Assembly: GCA_016208975.1 (NCBI GenBank)
Contig: JACQXA010000004.1
Span: 993,015-1,057,014, forward strand
From: Nitrospinota bacterium
GTDB taxonomy: Bacteria > Nitrospinota_A > UBA7883 > JACRLM01
DNA: 64,000 nucleotides
Direction: 5' to 3'
Made by a program: the position numbers and the translations under genes. The notes beneath the pieces were generated by a model. The model worked only from the letters and a program-made list of their open reading frames with translations. It searched no databases and was not told where the DNA came from. This document shows, piece after piece, positions 17,930 through 25,922 of the stretch. The number at the start of each line of letters is the position of its first letter. The first letter of the stretch is position 1.

Positions 17930-19039
17930 TTACTTCACTCCTGCCGCTGGGGCCTGCCCCACGGTTTTCGGGTTCTTCACCGTCACTTGCGCCTTGTCGG
18001 TAAGGTATGAGGCTCCGTCCAACGCCACGGTCTCGCCACCGGCCAGGCCTTCGAGGATCTGCGCGGCCCCGGTGGCCCTGTAACCGGTCTTCACCACCCG
18101 TTGGGACGCCTGTTCCTTTTCCACAACGTAAACCACCTCACCGGCTGGCCGTTTCACCACGCTCTGCTCGGGGACTATCACGGCGTTCTCAATAACGTGA
18201 AGGGTCACCCTGCCGGTCACCGAGGCGCCTGGTTTCCATACGCCGGGATTGTCCATCTCCACCGCCGCCACCACCGCCCGGTTGCTGGCTCCAACCATGG
18301 GGCGCACATCGCTTATCGCTCCCTCATATTCCCCGGAGGAATCCGACGGGGTGGACAGGGCCACCTTAAGGCCGGGTTTCACCTGGTCGGCCACGGTCTC
18401 CGGAAAGGGCAGATATGCGCGAATCTTGGAGCCGGACGAAAGCTGGAAGACGGGTTTGCCCATGTCTATATAGCTTCCCTCAGAGACAAACCTTTGATCC
18501 ACCTGGCCGGTGATGGGCGCCACGATGCGGGTTTTATCCAGCTTCCGCTCCGCGGCGCTCCGCTGGGCGTTGGCCGCCTTGGCCTGCTCCTCCAGCGCCA
18601 TAAGCTGGGACTCGGCGTTGTCCAGCGTGACCTTGGAAATGAAATTCTCCGCCGCCAGCCCCTGGTAACGCTCCACCAGCCTGCGCTGATTGCCAAGAAG
18701 CGCGTCCACCCGCATGGCCTCCGCCCGGGCGGCCTGGGCGGCTATCTCGTTGTCGGTTGGGTCCAGCGTGGCCAATAGCTGGCCCGCAGTCACCCGGGTT
18801 CCCGCGTCAACGTAAACTTTGGACACCCGGCCAGGCGTCTCCGCCGACACCACCGGGGCGTTCTTGCTTTCTATCCACCCCACCACCTCTTCTACAACCG
18901 GCATGGAGGCCACCTCGGCCTGAGTTACGGTTATCGGTGAGCCGGTCTGCTTTTTGGCCTCGTCTTTCCCGGCGCTTTTACCGCAAGCCGCCAAAGCCAG
19001 AAGAGCCAGGGCAAAAGCCGTAAACTTGAAACTTCTCAT
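17930..19039 (-). CDS. RND periplasmic adaptor (membrane fusion) lipoprotein
   Basis: Links the RND pump to the TolC channel. The 369-residue protein has a lipoprotein signal with LALAAC (Cys19), a barrel-sandwich domain (VSAETPGRVSKVYVDAGTRVTAGQLLATLD), a helical hairpin (about 95-160), the second lipoyl half (DKTRIVAPITGQVDQRFVSEGSYIDMG) and a beta-barrel C-terminal part. The ATG overlaps the tetR stop by 4 bases (ATGA), so translation is coupled to the regulator. Confidence 0.94.
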   Translation of the reverse strand: MRSFKFTAFALALLALAACGKSAGKDEAKKQTGSPITVTQAEVASMPVVEEVVGWIESKNAPVVSAETPGRVSKVYVDAGTRVTAGQLLATLDPTDNEIAAQAARAEAMRVDALLGNQRRLVERYQGLAAENFISKVTLDNAESQLMALEEQAKAANAQRSAAERKLDKTRIVAPITGQVDQRFVSEGSYIDMGKPVFQLSSGSKIRAYLPFPETVADQVKPGLKVALSTPSDSSGEYEGAISDVRPMVGASNRAVVAAVEMDNPGVWKPGASVTGRVTLHVIENAVIVPEQSVVKRPAGEVVYVVEKEQASQRVVKTGYRATGAAQILEGLAGGETVALDGASYLTDKAQVTVKNPKTVGQAPAAGVK

Positions 19040-19755
19040 GCCGTTTTCCCTTTCCGCCGCTTTGCTTTTCCCGCCTTGTCCGCCGGCGCCTTGCCCGCAA
19101 CACTTTCGCCGGGGTTGGCCACAACGCCGTTGAGCAGGATATCCATCAGTTTTTCGCTATACCGCGCCATGTCGTCCCCGAAATCCACCGAGGGGAAATG
19201 CCTGAATATGTTCCTGGCCTGAAAATAGAAAATGTTGGAGCCCACAATTACCAGCGCCAGCGCCGCCGGGTCTATGTCTGTTCTTAAATCCCCCCGCTTC
19301 TGCCCGGCGCGGATGAAATCCCGCATGGCCTGGAAATTCTCGCCAAAGACTTTTTCAGCCAGGTCCCTGCCCAGCCGCTCCCCGTCTTCCAGAAGGCCGC
19401 GCCAGACGAGACGGGTAACCCTTTCCTTGGCGAAGATGTTCTCCATGTGGTTCCTGGATATCATCCGCAGGCTTTCGCCCATGGATGCGCCGTTTTCCAT
19501 GGATTGCCGCAGGTTGTCATGGCCGTCCTTGGCGCAACAGCGCATCACGGCCAGGTAAAGGTCCCGCTTGGATTTGTAGTGGTGGAAGATGTTGGCCTTG
19601 CTCATGCCCGACGCCTTGGCCACGTCGTTCATGGAGACCGCCTCAAACCCCGCCTTGGCGAAAAGCCGCTCCGCCGCCGCCAGTATCTTCGCGGCCCCGT
19701 CGCTCTCTTTCGGTTTGCCGCCCGTGCCGCCGCCGGCCCGTGTTCCCTTCGCCAT
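19036..19755 (-). CDS. TetR/AcrR-family repressor of the efflux operon
   Basis: The 239-residue DNA-binding protein has an N-terminal TetR HTH (KILAAAERLFAKAGFEAVSMNDVAKASGMSKANIFHHYKSKRDLYLAVM, about 20-70) and a ligand-binding C-terminal domain (RAGQKRGDLRTDIDPAALALVIVG). The ATG at 19755 has GGAG 9 bases upstream; an ATG at 19770 is less likely. First gene of the tetR-adaptor-RND-TolC operon and presumably self-repressing through the operator just upstream. A lysine-rich tail ends the protein. Confidence 0.92.
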   Translation of the reverse strand: MAKGTRAGGGTGGKPKESDGAAKILAAAERLFAKAGFEAVSMNDVAKASGMSKANIFHHYKSKRDLYLAVMRCCAKDGHDNLRQSMENGASMGESLRMISRNHMENIFAKERVTRLVWRGLLEDGERLGRDLAEKVFGENFQAMRDFIRAGQKRGDLRTDIDPAALALVIVGSNIFYFQARNIFRHFPSVDFGDDMARYSEKLMDILLNGVVANPGESVAGKAPADKAGKAKRRKGKTA

Positions 19756-19780
19756 GCGATAAATCTCCAAAACATAATAT

Positions 19781-19798
19781 TGACCGACTGGTCAGTCA
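19781..19798. promoter_or_regulatory. TetR-type operator of the efflux operon
   Basis: TGACCGACTGGTCAGTCA is an imperfect palindrome (7 of 8 positions in each half-site) of the kind recognised by many TetR/AcrR repressors, 25 bases upstream of the tetR start. Confidence 0.75.
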
Positions 19799-19859
19799 GC
19801 CAATTGCATTTTGCGCCAGCCCTGCCCGGGGCGCAAGAGTTTTTTTCACGCAATTTGAT

Positions 19860-20327
19860 TTACGGTATCGAGGCGGCTCGCGGCCATAAAGGAACATATA
19901 TGAGGTAATCCCGGCTGGCGGGCTGGCCAAGGGTTGTCCAGAACAGGGTGTCCGAACGGGTGGTGGAGCCGTCCTCCAAAAAGTAGGGGCCGCCGCCAAG
20001 AATGATGGTGTATGTGTAAAATCCGGGAAGTATGGATACGGCCCCGCCGGGCCCATCCCACACCTGGGCTAATGAAATGGTAAGGACACGAACACCGGTG
20101 GGCAGGTCCCGCAGATGACCAAGCTGTCCCAGGCTGTTTATCCCGAAACTTTCGCCGTCAATGAAAATCTCGAACCGCGCGCAGTCGCAAGAGCCGGCCC
20201 CGGTGGAGCCTTCAAACCAAGTGATGGTGGCTAAGGGGTTTAAATCCCGGCAGTCCAGGCACACCCCGCAGGAGGATGTAAAGAGGAACAACGAAACTGC
20301 CACGAACGATAACAGCCTGTTCTTCAT
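19860..20327 (-). CDS. Hypothetical lipoprotein, cysteine-rich N-terminus
   Basis: Not recognised. From the ATG at 20327 it encodes 155 residues: MKNRLLSFVAVSLFLFTSSC is a lipoprotein signal, and the mature part begins CGVCLDCRDLNP, with a further CDCARFEIFIDGESFG pair. The rest suggests a beta-sandwich fold (TGVRVLTISLAQVWDGPGG, GFYTYTIILGGG). An upstream ATG at 20366 adds 13 residues with no hydrophobic signal and is less likely. It stands alone between the tetR gene and the ParA island. Confidence 0.6.
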   Translation of the reverse strand: MKNRLLSFVAVSLFLFTSSCGVCLDCRDLNPLATITWFEGSTGAGSCDCARFEIFIDGESFGINSLGQLGHLRDLPTGVRVLTISLAQVWDGPGGAVSILPGFYTYTIILGGGPYFLEDGSTTRSDTLFWTTLGQPASRDYLIYVPLWPRAASIP

Positions 20328-20415
20328 GGCTCCGGCGCCTTTTACTCCATGGCCGTATAGCCGCAAGGCCGTCCGGCCTACTGTTTAATTTTACCTCTTC
20401 GCGTGTTTGGGGAAA

Positions 20416-20429
20416 AGGTGCGTTAAGGC
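20416..20429 (+). repeat. 14-bp direct repeat flanking the ParA island (left copy)
   Basis: AGGTGCGTTAAGGC is repeated exactly at 22715-22728. The two copies bracket 2.3 kb holding a hypothetical gene, a coiled-coil gene and parA, the last two visibly AT-richer than their surroundings. This is what an insertion with target duplication or att-type repeats would leave. Confidence 0.7.
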
Positions 20430-20430
20430 A

Positions 20431-20462
20431 GATAAAGCCCCTCGAAGTTGAGGGGCTTTATC
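20431..20462. terminator. Bidirectional hairpin terminator
   Basis: GATAAAGCCCCTC (20431-20443) and GAGGGGCTTTATC (20450-20462) form a perfect 13-bp stem around a 6-base loop. It lies 22 bases after the stop of the minus-strand 185-residue gene, just inside the left direct repeat, and has the U/A-rich stem ends of a bidirectional terminator. Confidence 0.8.
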
Positions 20463-20483
20463 AAGGACTGGTTGATGTGCCTG

Positions 20484-21041
20484 CTACTTCAGGAGCGCCC
20501 TTAGCCGGTTGGAGAGGCCGCCGCCTTTGTTGCCTGTCTCTTCCTTGGGGCCGATATGGCGGTCAGTATAGTCATATGAAGCTCTCGTGACAGACTCCTT
20601 GAGCTTGGCAAACGGTATGACCTCTTCTGTCTCTGGCCTTCCTTTAATGGCCACCTTGATGCCCTTGTCGACCTTCTCGACAAGGAAGGTAACCCTCTCG
20701 CTCACATTGGCAAGGCGGCCGCCTCCGAATTCGCACTCCACCCCTGCCTTCTTGCAGGCATCCCGGTAGGGGATGAGCACTTTCAGGTACGCATCCTTCT
20801 CTCTGGCGACGAGTTGCCGGACGTTCTCTTCGACCTTCTTTGCCTCGGCCTGGGCATTGTCGAGCTTTGCCTTGGCCTCAAGAACCGTCCTCCTGAGTGC
20901 TTCAAGCTCGTCATTGCCGGGCTTTGCAGGTACCGGCTTCTCTACGGGCTTTTCACCTCCTCTTTTCGGTTTTTCAGCCTTGGCGCTCGGGGTCTTCTTG
21001 GCCTTTTCCTTAACCGTGGTCTGAGCCTTTTTCTTTCCCAT
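20484..21041 (-). CDS. Hypothetical lysine-rich coiled-coil protein
   Basis: Not recognised. The ATG at 21041 follows a strong ribosome site, AAAGGAGGT, so the 185-residue product starts MGKKKAQTTVKEKAKKT. The first 50 residues are Lys/Ala/Pro-rich, as in nucleic-acid-binding tails. The middle is a predicted coiled coil (ELEALRRTVLEAKAKLDNAQAEAKKVEENVRQLVAREK), followed by a small alpha/beta region with VECEFGGGRLANVSERVTFLVEKVDKG. It is within the direct repeats of the ParA island, though its base composition is nearer the host's. Confidence 0.6.
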   Translation of the reverse strand: MGKKKAQTTVKEKAKKTPSAKAEKPKRGGEKPVEKPVPAKPGNDELEALRRTVLEAKAKLDNAQAEAKKVEENVRQLVAREKDAYLKVLIPYRDACKKAGVECEFGGGRLANVSERVTFLVEKVDKGIKVAIKGRPETEEVIPFAKLKESVTRASYDYTDRHIGPKEETGNKGGGLSNRLRALLK

Positions 21042-21174
21042 GGCTTGACCTCCTTTCTTGCCCCCATGACGCCGTGGAACTCTGCTGGGTGTCAAGCTTT
21101 ATGTTGAACTCAACATAACAAGCTCTTTGAATAAATTGTCCGGATTTTAATGAAGGTTTTAAATAAGTGTCGCG

Positions 21175-21675
21175 CTATTGCTTATCTTCGGAAGGCGGTG
21201 TTTCTGAAATAGGCGCTTCAGTTAGTAGCTGTTTTCGGTTAACATGCTGTGTTAGTTTTATGCTTTCATTGATGCGGCTTAGAATAGCATCCATAAGCGG
21301 TTTTTGAGATGGCTTTTTCTTTCCAAGAGAGACACCTATTTCTTTCCGTATCAGGTTTAAATCCGATGTGCTGAAAGAAGAAAGTCTTTCTTTTACTTGG
21401 TTGATATCTTCTTTCGCTTGATTTACGAGCTCATCATAAATGGAAATTGCCTGTTCCGGTGTTATTGTAGGTGTCTCCGTTCCAAGAGAAGACTTTTGCT
21501 TCCGATTAGAAGGCGTGGTTTTTGGATATGCTGACGGGAAAGCCCTTTTTACTCGCGTTTCAATATGTGATAACGTCCTTGACAAATCGCCGAGCACGTT
21601 CTTTATCTCAGCTATTTCGTTTGCAAGCCGCTTAACTTCTTCTTCGGGTGTATTGAAAATATCTTTTTCAGTCAT
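21175..21675 (-). CDS. Hypothetical coiled-coil protein, partner of ParA-like ATPase
   Basis: Not recognised. The 166-residue protein has an N-terminal coiled coil (EEEVKRLANEIAEIKNVLGDLSRTLSHIETRVKRAF, about 10-45), a basic linker, and a helical C-terminal part (PEQAISIYDELVNQAKEDINQVKERL). No ParB HTH or CTPase motif is visible. The start overlaps the 3' end of parA by 8 bases, so the two are translated together. AT-rich compared with neighbours. In this context it may act as the cargo adaptor or centromere-binding partner of the ATPase, but that is inference. Confidence 0.6.
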   Translation of the reverse strand: MTEKDIFNTPEEEVKRLANEIAEIKNVLGDLSRTLSHIETRVKRAFPSAYPKTTPSNRKQKSSLGTETPTITPEQAISIYDELVNQAKEDINQVKERLSSFSTSDLNLIRKEIGVSLGKKKPSQKPLMDAILSRINESIKLTQHVNRKQLLTEAPISETPPSEDKQ

Positions 21676-22558
21676 TTAGAAATTCCACACATTCTCTCCA
21701 TAGATTTTGAAAATCAGGGACTACTCCTCCGGGGACGCCACCGCCAGTTATAGCTCTTTTTATACCAACCCTTTCCCGGATATACGACTTAAAGAATCTT
21801 GCTTCAATCTTCTGAGTAGAAGTTGCTTCCCGACATACTCTTTCAACCTCACGCATATAAAATTGTACTTCTTTTGTCGGCTGATTACTCCATGTTTTTG
21901 CCTTATTCATAAATACGCCGATTTTAGGTAGGGGGTGCGGCTCTATACGCATTCTTAGCGAGTTTAGAATCAGGCTTGTTCCACGCGATGCAAAAAAGTC
22001 TGGATTGACGGGAATGAGCACCATGTCGCAACAGCTAAGCACGCTATATGAGAGCAAAGAAAATGATGGTGGGCAATCGAATAAAACATAGCTGTATCTG
22101 GGCATCTTGGGCGAATTCGTAATCTTTCCCAATAATCGCCTGATAAAATCTTTTACCGAGTCCCTGTCGAAAACCTCAAGCTCCAGCCAATATAAATCTT
22201 CAACAGAAGGAACGAAATGGAAATGTTCTGTTATTTCATAAACGAAATCTCGTTTTATTGAAAAGTCAAACTTCTGCTCAGGTCTGGCAAATGAGTCCAA
22301 TGCATCAAAGATGGATTTTTTGTGCTGAAGTGCTTTTTCATACCACTTTGAAAATCTATCTTCCAAATGACCCGTATCCTCATTTAATGTGATAGCCTGA
22401 GTAAGTGACATCTGAGCATCGAGGTCAAACATTAAAACATCCTCATTCGTCATTGAAGAAAGAATATCGCCAAGACACCAAGTGACTGTCGTTTTCCCGA
22501 CGCCACCCTTGAAATTAATGGTAGCTATTGTTTTAGGACTTTTATCAGCCGATGCCAT
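21668..22558 (-). CDS. ParA/Soj-family ATPase
   Basis: Walker-type partition ATPase. The 296-residue protein has a deviant Walker A motif KGGVGKTT (about 17-24), the A' motif MFDLDAQMSLTQ and switch II YVLFDCPPSFSLL; downstream LIPVNPDFFASRG fits the family. There is no N-terminal HTH, so it is a small (type Ib/Soj-like) form. The gene is AT-rich and lies with the coiled-coil gene in a 2.3-kb segment between direct repeats. It is more likely to belong to a mobile or plasmid-derived module than to be the chromosomal Soj, since no parB is adjacent. Confidence 0.88.
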   Translation of the reverse strand: MASADKSPKTIATINFKGGVGKTTVTWCLGDILSSMTNEDVLMFDLDAQMSLTQAITLNEDTGHLEDRFSKWYEKALQHKKSIFDALDSFARPEQKFDFSIKRDFVYEITEHFHFVPSVEDLYWLELEVFDRDSVKDFIRRLLGKITNSPKMPRYSYVLFDCPPSFSLLSYSVLSCCDMVLIPVNPDFFASRGTSLILNSLRMRIEPHPLPKIGVFMNKAKTWSNQPTKEVQFYMREVERVCREATSTQKIEARFFKSYIRERVGIKRAITGGGVPGGVVPDFQNLWRECVEFLND

Positions 22559-22714
22559 TATGCCCTCCTAAACGAGATAGCTAAACTTCCTTAGTTTACT
22601 CAAAGCGGCTCATCCAAAGCAATGGCAAAGCCCGATGCATTCGAATTTTAAAAACCTAAATTTCTCCAGCCTCCAAAACCCGGCTCAAGCTTGCTTAAAA
22701 TCTCCCGGAAGCAC

Positions 22715-22728
22715 AGGTGCGTTAAGGC
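22715..22728 (+). repeat. 14-bp direct repeat flanking the ParA island (right copy)
   Basis: AGGTGCGTTAAGGC again, identical to 20416-20429. It ends 7 bases from the stop codon of the RNA methyltransferase gene at 22736, so the island sits just beyond that gene's 3' end. Confidence 0.7.
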
Positions 22729-22735
22729 GGGCTGG

Positions 22736-24031
22736 CTAGACGAGACGGTTGAAAACGGCCACAACCTCCACGTGGGAGGTTTGCGGAAACATGTCCACCG
22801 GAACGGCTTTATGCAAATCAAAACCCTGGGCCACAAGATCGCCCGCGTCCCGGGCCAGCGACGGCGGGTCGCAAGACACATATATCACCCGGCGCCCGGC
22901 AAGCCTGGCCACCGTGGGCATAAGCCCCTTGGCGCCGCCCCGGGGCGGGTCTAAAACTATCACGTCGAACCGTTTCCCTTCCTCCGCCATTTTCGTGGCC
23001 ATGTGGGCCGAGTCCCCCTGGATGAACCTGGCGGACGCTATTCCAAGCCTTACCCGGTTGATTTCGGCGTAACGTACGGCTTCGATTCCCGACTCCACGC
23101 CCGTAATGTCCGCTCCACCCATGGCCAGGGGGAGGGCGATGTTCCCATTGCCGCAATATAAATCCAGCGCGGTCTCGTAATTTTTAAGCTGGGCGAACCG
23201 GGTAACTTTCTCCACCAGTTTCAGGTTGCCCGCCGGGTTCACCTGGCTGAACACTCCCGGCCCGAACTTTAACGGCTCCGCCAGCCCCACCTCCATGGCA
23301 AGCTCCACAGCCCCCCAGGATTTCAGCGCTCCCCGGCCCTCCTTGACGGACACCCCGCCCACCGATGGGCAGGCGCTCAACATGCCCGGCGCGACCTCTT
23401 CCCCAACCGTCCCGAAGGATAGCAATGTAACCCGCCCTTTCTCCTCCGGCAGGCCGGTTTCTATCTCCACTTCGTAAACTTCCTTCACCTTCCCCGCCAC
23501 GGTGGAAAGATATTGCCGGAGCTCGCCGAGAATGACGTTCACTTTTCCGTTGGACACGGGACATGCGGTTACCGGCGCCATGGAGCCGTATAGCCCTTTC
23601 ACGCGGAACCCCAGGTAAACCGCCGAACCGTCGTTATCCATTTTCATCCGCACCCGGGAGCGGTACCCCAGCTCCAGCGGCGAAGGCTCCACCGGCGCCA
23701 CAAAACACTCCACCTTTCCTATCCGGCGGAGCTGTTCGGTGACTATTTCGCGTTTCCATTCCAGCTGGGCGGGATATTCAAGGGAGATCCATGGACAACC
23801 GCCGCAGGAATTGGCGTGGGGGCACAAAGGCTCCCTGCGCGACGGGGATGGGGTGATAACCTGGGCCACGGAAGCCTCGGCGTGGCGCTTTTTGTCTTTT
23901 TCCACCCGGGCTAACACGGTGTCGCCGGGGAAAGCGCCGGTCACGAACACCGCCTTGCCTTCGTGACGGCCCACGCCGGCCCCGCCGAAAGCCAGCCTGT
24001 CTATGGTGATTGTTAAAAGGTCCGGGCTCAC
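22736..24031 (-). CDS. RNA m5U methyltransferase (TrmA/RlmD family)
   Basis: SAM-dependent methylation of uridine C5 in tRNA or 23S rRNA. The 431-residue protein has an N-terminal TRAM domain (about 5-60), the Fe-S cysteine motif CPHANSCGGCPW, the SAM motif ALDLYCGNGNIALPLA and the catalytic region VLDPPRGGAKG followed by IYVSCDPPSLARD, where the cysteine is the nucleophile. The start is a GTG at 24031; no strong ribosome site was seen. Whether it acts on rRNA U747/U1939 or tRNA U54 cannot be told from the sequence. GNAT gene 14 bases upstream, same strand. Confidence 0.9.
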   Translation of the reverse strand: MSPDLLTITIDRLAFGGAGVGRHEGKAVFVTGAFPGDTVLARVEKDKKRHAEASVAQVITPSPSRREPLCPHANSCGGCPWISLEYPAQLEWKREIVTEQLRRIGKVECFVAPVEPSPLELGYRSRVRMKMDNDGSAVYLGFRVKGLYGSMAPVTACPVSNGKVNVILGELRQYLSTVAGKVKEVYEVEIETGLPEEKGRVTLLSFGTVGEEVAPGMLSACPSVGGVSVKEGRGALKSWGAVELAMEVGLAEPLKFGPGVFSQVNPAGNLKLVEKVTRFAQLKNYETALDLYCGNGNIALPLAMGGADITGVESGIEAVRYAEINRVRLGIASARFIQGDSAHMATKMAEEGKRFDVIVLDPPRGGAKGLMPTVARLAGRRVIYVSCDPPSLARDAGDLVAQGFDLHKAVPVDMFPQTSHVEVVAVFNRLV

Positions 24032-24045
24032 AAGAACTACTGCGC

Positions 24046-24555
24046 TTAAAGATCCACGAGCCGGGCCATTCCCGTTTCATCGCAATCGGGGAACTTGTGG
24101 CATCGCACGCAATCGCTCCATATCTTGTGGGGGAACTCGTGTTTCTCCACCACGGTGAACCCCAGCTTGGAGAAGAATCCGGGGACGTACGTCAGACAGA
24201 AAACCTTCGGTATGCCCAATTTTTTGGCTTCGGCGATGGCGCGGGTCACAAGCTGGGCGCCAATCCCCTTGCCGGAATGGGCCTGGTCCACCGCCAGGCC
24301 GCGCACTTCGGCCAGGTCTTCCCAGGCCACATGCAGGCCGCACACCCCCACCACTTCGCCGTTCTCTTCGTAGATTATGTACTGGCGGATTGCCTCGAAC
24401 AGGTCGTTGAGGGAGCGGGGAAGCATAAGCCCCTTTTCCGCGTAACCGTTGATAAGGCTCTGGATTTTCCTGGCGTCGGCGATAACCGCCGGCCTGAAAA
24501 TGCCTGGCAAGGCTGGCGCCTCTTTTTGCGCCGTTGGGGTAATATTAACTTCCAT
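24046..24555 (-). CDS. GNAT N-acetyltransferase (short ArgA-like)
   Basis: The 169-residue acetyltransferase has the acetyl-CoA loop VRGLAVDQAHSGKGIGAQLVTRAI (GKGIG) and a C-terminal segment FFSKLGFTVVEKHEFPHKIWSDCVRCHKFPDCDE, which is typical of the short N-acetylglutamate synthases that start arginine synthesis. The cysteine-containing tail supports this over a generic GNAT. The ATG overlaps the TAA of the preceding small membrane-protein gene by one base (TAATG). No other arginine genes are near. Confidence 0.82.
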   Translation of the reverse strand: MEVNITPTAQKEAPALPGIFRPAVIADARKIQSLINGYAEKGLMLPRSLNDLFEAIRQYIIYEENGEVVGVCGLHVAWEDLAEVRGLAVDQAHSGKGIGAQLVTRAIAEAKKLGIPKVFCLTYVPGFFSKLGFTVVEKHEFPHKIWSDCVRCHKFPDCDETGMARLVDL

Positions 24556-24863
24556 TATCCCAGTTTATCTTTTTCCTCCTTATCCGCCAGCCATTTTTTA
24601 ACATGCGCCAACAGCTTTTTCTTGTCCACCTCCTCGAACAACGTTCCGAATATCCTGGCGTATGGAACAGCCTGGGCTCCGGCGGATTTGCGTTTTTCGC
24701 GGATAAGGCCCAGGGTGGCCTCTTTTGAAACGGGTTTTTTCGCCGGGACCGGCTCTTTGCCTTCGTAGAAAAGAGAGCCGCCCCATTTTAAAAGGAGCCA
24801 GACGAAGAAGGCCGCCAGCGCCAGCCAGGCGGCAATGATCACGGTGAGCAATATCAGGTTCAT
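24555..24863 (-). CDS. Small single-span membrane protein, unknown function
   Basis: The 102-residue protein has an N-terminal membrane helix (LILLTVIIAAWLALAAFFVWLLLKW, about 3-27) and a basic, helical cytoplasmic tail (KEATLGLIREKRKSAG, then IFGTLFEEVDKKKLLAHVKKW). Not recognised. It is translationally coupled to the acetyltransferase downstream by one base; XerD lies upstream. The coding potential is supported by the overlap and the coherent helix. Confidence 0.55.
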   Translation of the reverse strand: MNLILLTVIIAAWLALAAFFVWLLLKWGGSLFYEGKEPVPAKKPVSKEATLGLIREKRKSAGAQAVPYARIFGTLFEEVDKKKLLAHVKKWLADKEEKDKLG

Positions 24864-24913
24864 GGCCGTTTACCTCGCCTTCATACCATGGAGCCCCTGC
24901 TCAGGGCCGACCT

Positions 24914-25819
24914 TTATTTTGCCCGTGGGTGGGCGCTGTCGTAAACCTCCCTCATCTGTTTCTTGTTAACGTGGGTGTAAATCTGCGTGGTGGAGATGTC
25001 TGAATGGCCCAGCATCCTTTGTACCGAGCGCAGGTCCGCCCCGTGCTCAAGAAGATGGGTGGCGAACGAATGCCGGAGGGTGTGCGGGCTTATCTCCTTT
25101 ATGACACCCGCCTTTACCGCGTGTTTTTTCACTATTTTCCAAAAACCCTGCCGGGTCATGGCGCCCCCGCGGCGGGTTACGAAAAGCATGTCGGACATCC
25201 GGCCCTTGAGAAGTTTCGGGCGGGCTTCTTTACGGTACTCTTTCACCCGTTCAAGGGCGGTTTCGCCCATGGGCGTCACCCGTTCCTTGGAGCCTTTGCC
25301 CATGGTGGACACAAATCCCATTTCGAAATTCACGTTCCCGGCGCCAAGCCCCACAAGCTCCGAAACCCTTAGCCCCGTGGCGTACATCGTCTCCAGCATG
25401 GCCTGGTCGCGCAGGCCCTCGGGTGTTGAGACGTCCGGCGCGGTCAACAGCCTGTCCACCTCTTCTATGGAAAGGGTGTCCGGCACGGACCTCCACAGTT
25501 TTGGAGCGCCCACGATATCCGCCGGATTGCCTTTTATCACCCCTTCGGCGTTAAGGTAGCGGAAGAATCCTTTTACCGCCGCCAGGAGCCGGGCCACAGA
25601 GGTGGGGGAAAGCCCCACGTCCCGCAGGGATTTTAAGAACCTGGTGATGTCCATGGAGGTCATCTCCACCACTCCCGGCAAACTTTTGGAGTGAATACGC
25701 TCCAGAAGTTTTCTAATGTCCCTGTTGTATCCCTCTATGGTGGCCGGCGAGCGGTTTTGCTCAACCAGCAAGTGGTTCAAGAATCCGTCCAGAAGGATTT
25801 CCAGGTTGGGAGCGCTCAT
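24914..25819 (-). CDS. xerD: Tyrosine recombinase XerD/XerC
   Basis: Resolves chromosome dimers at dif with its partner. The 301-residue protein has an N-terminal SAM-like core-binding domain (about 5-95) and a catalytic domain with Arg151 (TGLRVSEL), His246-x-x-Arg249 (HTLRHSFATHLLEHGADL), His272 (MLGHSDIST) and the nucleophile Tyr281. Its length and lack of extra N-terminal arm fit Xer rather than a phage integrase. Which of XerC or XerD is not certain. It is divergent from the solute-binding protein gene. Confidence 0.88.
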   Translation of the reverse strand: MSAPNLEILLDGFLNHLLVEQNRSPATIEGYNRDIRKLLERIHSKSLPGVVEMTSMDITRFLKSLRDVGLSPTSVARLLAAVKGFFRYLNAEGVIKGNPADIVGAPKLWRSVPDTLSIEEVDRLLTAPDVSTPEGLRDQAMLETMYATGLRVSELVGLGAGNVNFEMGFVSTMGKGSKERVTPMGETALERVKEYRKEARPKLLKGRMSDMLFVTRRGGAMTRQGFWKIVKKHAVKAGVIKEISPHTLRHSFATHLLEHGADLRSVQRMLGHSDISTTQIYTHVNKKQMREVYDSAHPRAK

Positions 25820-25881
25820 TTATATCCGGTTAAAACAGGCTGGATGTGGATGTTTTATATCTCATTTTCAAAATGATATGT

Positions 25882-25922
25882 TAGCATACGTGGAACGAAT
25901 TTAGCAGAGCATGCGTATGCTA
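25882..25922. promoter_or_regulatory. Inverted repeat spanning the start of the solute-binding protein gene
   Basis: TAGCATACG (25882-25890) and CGTATGCTA (25914-25922) are perfect 9-bp arms. The right arm covers the start codon region of the gene at 25911, so either an operator or an mRNA hairpin hiding the start could be formed. A shorter CATTTTCAAAATG palindrome lies just upstream. Confidence 0.35.
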
